From Hebobacterum sp964559435 (GTDB lineage: Bacteria > Armatimonadota > Hebobacteria > Hebobacterales > Hebobacteraceae): a DNA stretch of 47,825 nucleotides. The stretch spans positions 1 through 47,825 of the forward strand of contig CAZLHI010000024.1 in NCBI GenBank assembly GCA_964559435.1, in the 5' to 3' direction. Within the stretch, counting starts at the first letter, position 1; each line of letters begins with the position of its first letter. Below are positions 42,501-47,825 of the stretch, in pieces. The position numbers and the translations under genes are program-made. The notes below the pieces were generated by a model, which did not search any database, had not been told where the DNA came from, and worked only from the letters and a program-made list of their open reading frames with translations.

Positions 42501-43863
42501 GGCCGTGGGGCGGGATGGCTCCGGCCCCGAGGTGTTGATCCGAACCGAAGCCACTCCGCTGTCCGACTTGGGCGATCGGCGACTCTGGCTTCCGCGCGCC
42601 TCCGATGCAGCCGATGCCTTGGCTGTAGTCCTCCGACAATGGGGGGTGGAGGCAGCGCCTCTGCCCCGATCGAAGGACTCGGGTCTCAACCTCGCGCGGA
42701 AGGCGATCTCGGAAGATGTCTGCCTGCCGATGCTCGTGACCACCCAGGATATCCTCGAACGGGCCACCGCGCCGGACTTCGATCCAAAGCGAGAGGCGTT
42801 CTTCCAGGCGCAATCCGAAGGGCCGTGCCGGCTCGGCATGTACTACATGATGCAGCGGCGGATCCTGGATAGCATGGGGCTGGGCGAGACGGCGATGATC
42901 ACGCTCGGCAGCAATGCCACCGAGGGGGGCGTCGGGCTGGACCTGCTTCTTACCGCGTGGGGTGCGTCGCTTGCCCACGACCTGCTCGAGAAGCTCCGCA
43001 TGCACACGCGCCCCTATGAAGCCACGCCGGGACAGAGTGACGAGCTCTACCAAGGGTATCTCAGAGAACTCTGTGCCGAGGCGATCCCGGAGCAGGCCCG
43101 GCTGATGAAATCCAAATCCGGCCGCCTCCGGGTGTTAGTCGGGCGGCACACGGAGCCGCTCGCAGACCTGCTGCGGCGGGCGCAGCGCGACTTCGCGGCC
43201 CTGCCGCGGCGAGGCAGGGCCGACGGCCGGCCGCTCGTCGGTGTCGTCGGCGAGTGGTTCGTGCGAATCCACGACGGGGCCAATCAGTCGGTCGTCAGGA
43301 AGCTGGAGCGTGCGGGCGGGGAGGTGTGGCTGGCCCCCGCGAGCGAGTTCTTCGCCTACTCCATCTGCATCGGCGGCTTGCTGGCGCGTGGGCGCTGGCG
43401 GGACAGCAGGGAGGCGGCCGATCTCAAGATGGCCTTCTCCCGGGCCTTGCTTACCCGGGTGGCAATGCGTGACGAGCATCACCTGTTCCAGGCCACGCTT
43501 CCCTACCTGGAGGGCCTGGACGATGCGGGGCCGCAGGAGATAATCGAGGAGGGCTCGCGCTACGTTCACCCCTCCTTCGGCGGTGAGCCGATCTGCAGCA
43601 TGGGCAAGGCGCGGGACTTCTGGAGGCGTCGGCTCGACGGGATCGTCAACGTCATCCCCTTCAACTGCATGCCGGGGAACGCTGTCGTGATGCTCTCCCA
43701 CGCCTTCCGCCGCGACCACGACAACATTCCATTCCTCAACATGGATTACGACGGGTTCGTGGACGCAAGCCGCGACGCCAAGATCGTCTCCTTCATGTCT
43801 CAGGTCAAGGAGCGCCGCGCCGCCCGGCGCGAGCGTACCACCCCGGCCCCGACCGCGAGATAG
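39511..43863 (+). CDS. Giant acyl-CoA dehydratase activase fusion (two BcrA/BadF-type ATPase domains, DUF2229, HgdB-like end)
   Basis: A 1450-residue protein. Domain 1 (about 28-290): LGIDIGADTIKAVLLQ, KCAAGSGSFLD (C153) and GRCAVFTES (C193). Domain 2 (about 340-600): GVDIGSVSTKAALV, NKACAAGTGAFLE (C469) and WTCTVFSES (C508). These cysteines fit the shared [4Fe-4S] cluster site of activases, the ATP-driven electron donors of 2-hydroxyacyl-CoA dehydratases and benzoyl-CoA reductases. DUF2229 follows (VGIPRGLMFADYYPLYRAFF near residue 692; INSVAGEPCFPLKVAHGHIA). The rest resembles HgdB-type dehydratase subunits (PFNCMPGNAVVMLS near the end). Such fusions occur in anaerobes and archaea, with unknown substrate. 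The start is ATG 39511, with GGAAGAG close upstream; the first 27 residues are a Pro-rich, disordered lead. Confidence 0.88.
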   Translation: MEQQSPDTAPPEHPGPLTDPRPRRRPARLGIDIGADTIKAVLLQGEAIESLGRVPVRGKPFQRVQEILERLRANDQERLLLGLTGSGAPQIASLFGLESVDESNALAAACNLLYPEARTVIEMGRETQKYLRFAWDEVAQRLLLDDSNLSSKCAAGSGSFLDHMASRLNFGGVEQFAAVANETERPATLSGRCAVFTESDIVHLYQKGTPRERIAAGIHQAICRNYRAAIARGREFEDQVLLIGGVSLNPAVRRFLAQELELSPDRIVVPEHNLTLGAIGAALRAEHEVDLAEALGLLQEQISKPLEYEGTDPLRVAKSEVLSPAEAGDDLPRVIPVAALGVDIGSVSTKAALVTQVEGEVRILASYYRRTDGDPLAAVRDTVGRIQKQVEEAGLQIGEIVAGTTGSGRYLTGDYLGADVIKNEITTQAQGARAFMPEVESILEIGGQDSKYIRLDGDVIVDFEMNKACAAGTGAFLEKQAARLGLDIAEFGPAALKAPRPPDLDWTCTVFSESAAVYYQQNNVPIEDLCAGLCLASGKNYLNKNVANREISEKVAFQGAVAFNQGMVAAFETLLDRPIVVPPYPHLTGAIGAAWLAYTERPEKSSFRGFDQIASAQYEVSSFECGRCPNRCDVNVFQMEGGPKYYYNDRCERYSGAHKRGLGEGLPDLFAEREQMLMEGTDAEVSPGAPTVGIPRGLMFADYYPLYRAFFQALGLRVVPSEPTNKDIIKKGINSVAGEPCFPLKVAHGHIAHLVEGGVDYLFLPGVCDTEQPNPKFRQSHTCPYVMAAPEIISTAFRLDELERPKLLRPRLFFRRGERHLRRVFRQLGREFGTSDAEIEQAIDAGFSALREFRRKTEARGRQVMEGLAENQRAFIVVGRPYTTYDSAVNMDIGKKIQDLGILAIPLEFLPVDEEDVTDAWPNAYARQIQKKLAAARLIRSDPRLRAVVLTYFACGPDSFANPFFNDEVGQPCYVMQIDEHTADAGVITRMEAFADTAVGRDGSGPEVLIRTEATPLSDLGDRRLWLPRASDAADALAVVLRQWGVEAAPLPRSKDSGLNLARKAISEDVCLPMLVTTQDILERATAPDFDPKREAFFQAQSEGPCRLGMYYMMQRRILDSMGLGETAMITLGSNATEGGVGLDLLLTAWGASLAHDLLEKLRMHTRPYEATPGQSDELYQGYLRELCAEAIPEQARLMKSKSGRLRVLVGRHTEPLADLLRRAQRDFAALPRRGRADGRPLVGVVGEWFVRIHDGANQSVVRKLERAGGEVWLAPASEFFAYSICIGGLLARGRWRDSREAADLKMAFSRALLTRVAMRDEHHLFQATLPYLEGLDDAGPQEIIEEGSRYVHPSFGGEPICSMGKARDFWRRRLDGIVNVIPFNCMPGNAVVMLSHAFRRDHDNIPFLNMDYDGFVDASRDAKIVSFMSQVKERRAARRERTTPAPTAR

Positions 43864-43870
43864 CTTCCCC

Positions 43871-44563
43871 TCACCCGGCGGCCGAAACGAGCGCCGCCGC
43901 AAATCGCTCCGTTGCGGGGCCAAGCTGGTCCGGCTCGCCTCCCGTCACTATGGCGCCGATCATCAGCGCGTTGACGCCCGTGCCCATGAGCGCAGGAACA
44001 TCCTCGGGCGCAAGGGCGCGCTGAGTCGGTACGATGATCGGAAGGCCCGTCGCCGCCCTGACCCGGCGATAGCGAGCGAGATCGGCCCCAGACAGCATCT
44101 CGCCGTACCCCTCGTGCGGCACGACGGCGGCCTCCAGCATCTCGAAGCCCACCCGCTCGAACTCGGCCACTGTCGCGATCGGGGTCAGGTGAGAGATCGC
44201 GACCGTCCGGGTCATATCCTCGAACCGTGTCATCCACGCGGGCATGTCGTGGTCATAGAGGTCGAAGAAGTCGACTCCCATCTCGGCGAGTTTCTGCATC
44301 TCGCCGCGTGGGGGAAGCGATCCGGCGACCCCCGGAACTATGCCCGTCGGCAGCCCGACCGCGAGAATCTGTTCGATGCTGTCGCGCTCTTCGGCCAGGC
44401 TGCCGAACTGCGTGCCGGAGGCATCATGCCTGAGGTTGATGTGAACCTTGAGCGCGTCGGCGCCGCCTTCGGCGGCGGCCCGCGCAAGTGCTGGGGAGTT
44501 GAGCGGCAGACTGACGATAAGGCGAGGGCGCTCGGCCAACAGCGACAGGAGGCGCCCGGCCAC
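43871..44563 (-). CDS. TIM-barrel protein of unknown function
   Basis: A 230-residue protein with a (beta/alpha)8 pattern: LIVSLPLNSPALARAAAEGG, ADALKVHINLRHDASGTQFG, GIVPGVAG, VDFFDLYDHDMP, AISHLTPI, MLEAAVVPHEGYG, GLPIIVPTQRAL, and GVNALMIGAIVTGGEPDQL. The last segment resembles the C-terminal phosphate-binding region of ribulose-phosphate-binding barrels. The HINLRHDASG segment could be an active site. I cannot name a family. It is four bases after the DnaJ gene in an apparent operon and converges with the activase gene after a 7-base gap. Confidence 0.65.
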   Translation of the reverse strand: MAGRLLSLLAERPRLIVSLPLNSPALARAAAEGGADALKVHINLRHDASGTQFGSLAEERDSIEQILAVGLPTGIVPGVAGSLPPRGEMQKLAEMGVDFFDLYDHDMPAWMTRFEDMTRTVAISHLTPIATVAEFERVGFEMLEAAVVPHEGYGEMLSGADLARYRRVRAATGLPIIVPTQRALAPEDVPALMGTGVNALMIGAIVTGGEPDQLGPATERFAAALVSAAG

Positions 44564-44566
44564 CAG

Positions 44567-45502
44567 CTATACCTCCCCGGCGCGCTTCATGTTCTCCAAC
44601 TGCAGGGCGACTATCACCGGAGGCAGATCGAGCACCGATGCCAACCGCTCGATCGCTCGAGCCAGGGCGCGCTCGTGAGCCTCTTCGTCGAAGTTGTCGC
44701 CATACCGCAGGTCTTCGTCAGCGCTGGCCACCCACGTGAGGGCCTCTCGGAGATACCGAGCCTTCGCCTGGGGGTACTGGCGCTTTGGAAGTTGCTGGTA
44801 ACCGCGGTGGATGCGCTGGATCACCTCATCCCAAGGGCCCTCGCCGACTCTCACAGAGGATCGCGGTTCAGCGGAGCGCGTGGCTCGCCGCGCTCGGGAG
44901 GCGCTCTCCCGCGCCTTCGCCTCCCCGGCCTTGAGGGCCTCCCAATCCTCGACCGTGGTTCCGTCAATGATGCGGAAGTCGAGCCGCTGGCCGGATGTCA
45001 GCTCGAGCGCGTTGACGATGGAGTTGCGGTTCGCGGCTGTCTCCATGTGACCGGCGAGATGGAGCTCGCTGCCAGGCATGGCGAGCACCAAGAGGTCGTC
45101 GTCGAGAGTGATCGGAATCGCTGCCTGCATCGCCTGGTTCAGCGGCCCGAACCGGTCGGAGCGGATGAGAACGACGTCCGCGCTCTCCCGCCAGATCTTC
45201 TCCGGCGTCGGATGGCGCAATGGGTAGCTCTTCTGCGGGAGGGTGCGGTCGTACTGGTGACGCCTCTGAGGATCGCTGAGGACGCGATAGGCCTGGCTGA
45301 TGAGAGCGAACTTCTGGGCCATATCTGGATCCTGTGAGCCGACGTCCGGGTGGTACTCGCGGGCCAGCTTATAGTAGGCGGCCTTTATCTCCTCCGGCGT
45401 CGCGTCGCGGTCCAGGTCGAGAACGTCGTAGTACGTCAGGGTACGCCTGTCCCGCGCTGGTTGAGCCGTGGCCCTCTTCTTCTCCTTGTTTCCTTCAGAC
45501 AT
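44567..45502 (-). CDS. DnaJ-domain protein
   Basis: A 311-residue protein. A J domain starts at about residue 24: TYYDVLDLDRDATPEEIKAA, YYKLAREYHPDVGSQDPDMA with the HPD motif, and FALISQAYRVLSDPQRRHQY. There are no Gly/Phe or zinc-finger regions, so it is a type III J protein that would recruit Hsp70 to a specific client. The middle (LLVLAMPGSELHLAGHMETA, RNSIVNALELTSGQRLDFRI) looks like the DnaA-N/DUF-type nucleic-acid-protein module, and the end is helical and charged. It overlaps the MrfB-type exonuclease gene by eight bases. A chaperone role for the neighbouring repair proteins is inferred. Confidence 0.85.
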   Translation of the reverse strand: MSEGNKEKKRATAQPARDRRTLTYYDVLDLDRDATPEEIKAAYYKLAREYHPDVGSQDPDMAQKFALISQAYRVLSDPQRRHQYDRTLPQKSYPLRHPTPEKIWRESADVVLIRSDRFGPLNQAMQAAIPITLDDDLLVLAMPGSELHLAGHMETAANRNSIVNALELTSGQRLDFRIIDGTTVEDWEALKAGEAKARESASRARRATRSAEPRSSVRVGEGPWDEVIQRIHRGYQQLPKRQYPQAKARYLREALTWVASADEDLRYGDNFDEEAHERALARAIERLASVLDLPPVIVALQLENMKRAGEV

Positions 45503-46421
45503 CTGCTACTCCCTCATTCTCGCCCGCCTGCCGCGGCCGGCTCCTGGCCGCTGAACTGGTCGAGCTGCAGGAGGCGGCCTCCCCCGCCGGTTTCTCCGCG
45601 TCGAGCAAGGCGATCAGCAGTTCCATCATCGTGATCAGATCCAGGCGATTGTGGTGGAAGATGGGCGCGACAAGGCGACCGTCCTGCTCGCGCACGAAGT
45701 CGTGGTAACGCTGTGGGATTTCCTCGCCCGGGATATCGCTGCTGCGCCAGCGGCCGCAGAGATAGCGCTCCAGGGTCTGCAGCTTGCAGTTCGGCAGCTC
45801 CGACCGCCAGCGCCGGCGCGACGGATGAAGCAGATCCAGATGATCGAACCCCGGCTCGCAGGCCAGCCTGTGGTAGACCATTCGATCTCGGACGAAGGGC
45901 CAGTCGAAGGCCTTGCCGTTGAATGAGATCAGCAGGTTCACCTCCGGCAACACCGCGGCCAGCCTCTCGAGGACGCCAGCCTCCTCCGCGTAGGTGCGGG
46001 CGAAGTACTGGGTCAGCACAAGCTCGTCACCTCGGTAGCGGACCATCCCGATCATGAAGAGCGGCCGCCCGTGAAGCCCCGCTGTCTCCGTGTCGATCAG
46101 GGCGGTTCCCTGAGCGTCGGCGCTTGCGAGCGGGTCGAGGAACGCGGGCAGCTCCTCCCGTCGCTCCAGCCTCCGGGCCTTCCGAAAGGCCGCCAGGTAG
46201 CGCCGCCGAAGCAGCCGGGCGCGTGAGTAGATCTCGGTCAGAGGCGCCTCGCAGACGAAAACGCCACCTCGCCCTGTCGAGCAGACCGAGCCCTCGGGGA
46301 AGTGGCAAGCCAGATCGGCACTCGTGCGGGTCCGCGCCCTTCGGGCAGCCTGCAGCCCTCGCGCCGAAGAGTCGCCTCTCTGGAGCAGGGAAATGCGCCG
46401 TTTGAGTTCCTCAGAAGCCAT
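45495..46421 (-). CDS. mrfB: RNase H-like 3'-5' exonuclease, MrfB/YprB type
   Basis: A 308-residue protein with a DEDD-type exonuclease domain from about residue 100: TALIDTETAGLHGRPLFMIG (Exo I D-x-E), LISFNGKAFDWPFVRDRMVY (Exo II), then HLDLLHPSRRRW and LDLITMMELL (Exo III D). The pattern matches YprB (MrfB), the exonuclease that works with the YprA (MrfA) helicase in Bacillus subtilis mitomycin repair. The basic N-terminal ~80 residues and a Ser/Arg-rich C-terminal tail vary between species. It lies 57 bases downstream of the MrfA-type helicase gene, as expected. Confidence 0.83.
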   Translation of the reverse strand: MASEELKRRISLLQRGDSSARGLQAARRARTRTSADLACHFPEGSVCSTGRGGVFVCEAPLTEIYSRARLLRRRYLAAFRKARRLERREELPAFLDPLASADAQGTALIDTETAGLHGRPLFMIGMVRYRGDELVLTQYFARTYAEEAGVLERLAAVLPEVNLLISFNGKAFDWPFVRDRMVYHRLACEPGFDHLDLLHPSRRRWRSELPNCKLQTLERYLCGRWRSSDIPGEEIPQRYHDFVREQDGRLVAPIFHHNRLDLITMMELLIALLDAEKPAGEAASCSSTSSAARSRPRQAGENEGVADV

Positions 46422-46478
46422 CGAACCAGACCGATGCCGTCAGTGTATCCGCGGGCGGAGCGGGCGTCAAGCCGACGG

Positions 46479-47825
46479 TCACAGCCCGATGCGATGTCGG
46501 CGCGTCTGTCTGAGACGGCGGGCCACCTGTTCCGAGACCGACACCGACTCGGGCGGGCCTTCTCCCCCGGCCGGTCCGGGTTTCGGCGGCTGTGCCGGGG
46601 CGGCTCGACGTCGGCGCCTGCGCCGCCTCCGCGGCACATACGGCTCTCGGCCCAGCAGATGGTGGAGCAGCACGAGAGCAGCCTCTTTGTCGGGGACCGG
46701 GTACCCGCGCCCGAGGTCGGGGTCCGCCTGCTGGGGCGGCTGGGTGACGGCCAGGCCGACACAGGACGGGCAGCCCTCATCGCATGGACAGTTCTCGATG
46801 GTCGCAAGGCACTCTTGCATCAGGGACTCGAAGAGCTTGTAGCCCCTCTCCGCGAAGCCGAGTCCGCCCGGATAGCGGTCGTAGAGGAAGAGTGTCGGCG
46901 TGCCGAAGTTGGCCGAGTCCACGATGCCGCCCACATCGAGGCGGTCGCACATCGCCAGCAGCGGGAGCATGTTCACCGCCACATTGCGAATGCCCACCAG
47001 CCCCTCGATTGGCTTCAGTCCGTGCTGCGAGACTAGCGACAGGGCCTGCTGTGACGGGGCGAACCAGCAGGAGGCCGTCTCCAGGTTCTGAGCCGGCAGG
47101 TCGAGCCGCGAGTAGCCGATGTTCTCCTGGGTGTAGAACTTGATCTTCTTGAAGGCCGTCGTCTTCCAGGTGACGGTGGCCTCCCCGTAGCACAGCCGCC
47201 CGCCGACGTACTCCTTCTCTGCTTGCCGCTCTCCCGCCCGAATGCTCGAATCGAGGATCGCCTGCGTGTAGTAATCGACCTCCTGGCGCTCGACATAGGC
47301 GGCCCGGGCTTCTAAGTCCAGATCGCGCACAAGGTGGGTGCTGCCCTCATGCAGGTAGACGCCGCCGGGGTACACCGTCTCGGGCGCGCTGATCGAGTCC
47401 ACCATGCCGATCACCCTGTTCCCGTCCGAGGCGTCCATGATGGTGTAGGTGTCGTCCGACTGGGTTCGCAGGGCAACCTCGGCGGCCGGATAGTCGGTGC
47501 TCGACCAATACCACGCCTCGTCGATCCGGTTGACCTGGCCTAGATCGTCTAGGATCTCCAGTATGGGGATGACCTGGTCCCCGAAGTGGTCCGCATCCTC
47601 CTGCCGGAGCGGCAACTCGAAGGCCGCGCAGCGGATGTGCCCGGCGAGCAAATAGGGGTTCTCTGGATCGATCACCGCGTGCTCGGGCGAGCGGCCGAAC
47701 AGATAGTCCGGCCGAAGCACGAGATACTGATCGAGTGGGTCGTTGTATGCGATGAGCACGACGAGCGCCTCCTCCGTGCCGCGGCCGGCGCGGCCGGCCT
47801 GCTGCCAGGTGGAGGCGATAGTGCC
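46479..47825 (-). CDS. mrfA: DEAD/DEAH helicase of MrfA/YprA type, C-terminal part (5' end outside window)
   Basis: About 448 residues are visible; the start lies beyond the window edge. STWQQAGRAGRGTEEALVVL is helicase motif VI, followed by DQYLVLRPDYLFGRSPEHAV and ENPYLLAGHIRCAAFELPL, typical of the YprA family. The C-terminus holds the DUF1998 domain with a zinc-binding cluster (CPCDEGCPSCVG). MrfA unwinds DNA 3'-5' to help remove mitomycin adducts. A basic tail of about 10 consecutive Arg residues ends the protein. It starts an operon with the exonuclease, DnaJ-domain and TIM-barrel genes. Confidence 0.88.
   Translation of the reverse strand, partial: GTIASTWQQAGRAGRGTEEALVVLIAYNDPLDQYLVLRPDYLFGRSPEHAVIDPENPYLLAGHIRCAAFELPLRQEDADHFGDQVIPILEILDDLGQVNRIDEAWYWSSTDYPAAEVALRTQSDDTYTIMDASDGNRVIGMVDSISAPETVYPGGVYLHEGSTHLVRDLDLEARAAYVERQEVDYYTQAILDSSIRAGERQAEKEYVGGRLCYGEATVTWKTTAFKKIKFYTQENIGYSRLDLPAQNLETASCWFAPSQQALSLVSQHGLKPIEGLVGIRNVAVNMLPLLAMCDRLDVGGIVDSANFGTPTLFLYDRYPGGLGFAERGYKLFESLMQECLATIENCPCDEGCPSCVGLAVTQPPQQADPDLGRGYPVPDKEAALVLLHHLLGREPYVPRRRRRRRRRAAPAQPPKPGPAGGEGPPESVSVSEQVARRLRQTRRHRIGL

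Noticed and set aside
1..47825. CRISPR array
   Set aside because: No run of regularly spaced direct repeats was seen on either strand; the repeats found are isolated pairs.

Overview
This is a GC-rich bacterial chromosome segment (roughly 63-66% GC by eye), probably from an uncultured diderm. An SLH-domain surface protein, a copper-amine-oxidase-type stalk protein, a DUF4091 protein, a giant acyl-CoA dehydratase activase and a full LPS-transport set (lptA, B, C, F) point to a Gram-negative-type envelope and at least partly anaerobic metabolism. This mix resembles Armatimonadota or a similar uncultured lineage, but no ribosomal marker is present, so the assignment is a guess.

Layout. 1-8.7 kb: 3' end of an SLH protein, its terminator, tRNA-Ser(GGA), two divergent radical-SAM genes, a YkgJ-type cysteine-cluster protein, a DUF4091 gene with a 25-codon alkyltransferase-like remnant at its 5' side, an EamA transporter and a PHP-domain protein. 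8.6-11.2 kb: a RAYT transposase element with inverted repeats that supplies the last codons of the PHP gene, a secreted protein with an internal repeat, a truncated paralogue of it and an IS fragment. 11.2-19.7 kb: a surface-polysaccharide locus (glycosyltransferases, pyruvyl transferase, FrhB-like protein, flippase, methyltransferase) ending in a coupled Mrr-like nuclease. 19.7-24.4 kb: a decayed URO-D-like gene, a serine-recombinase cassette, an AraC-family regulator and a structured stretch abutting the 3' end of ssrA (tmRNA). 24.4-29.9 kb: ssrA, an alpha/beta hydrolase, smpB, a stalk-domain protein, a B-box membrane protein, rsmI and an orphan DNA methyltransferase.

29.9-31.9 kb is the most unusual part. 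A 1.95-kb segment with one large unrecognised gene (possible HEPN-type Rx4H motif) lies between two copies of the methyltransferase's 3' terminus, as if inserted at the end of that gene. 31.9-38.0 kb: a six-gene operon of two membrane glycosyltransferase-like proteins, then lptC-lptA-lptB-lptF. 38.3-43.9 kb: a Gfo/Idh/MocA oxidoreductase and a 1450-residue activase fusion behind a near-consensus sigma-70 promoter. 43.9-47.8 kb, minus strand: a MrfA-type helicase (cut by the window edge), a MrfB-type exonuclease, a DnaJ-domain protein and a TIM-barrel protein in one apparent operon, suggesting a DNA-repair cluster.

The genes for trans-translation (ssrA and smpB) sit 1.5 kb apart. Both, and tRNA-Ser, have promoters of the same form: TTGACC, an 18-base spacer and a TATAAT-like -10.
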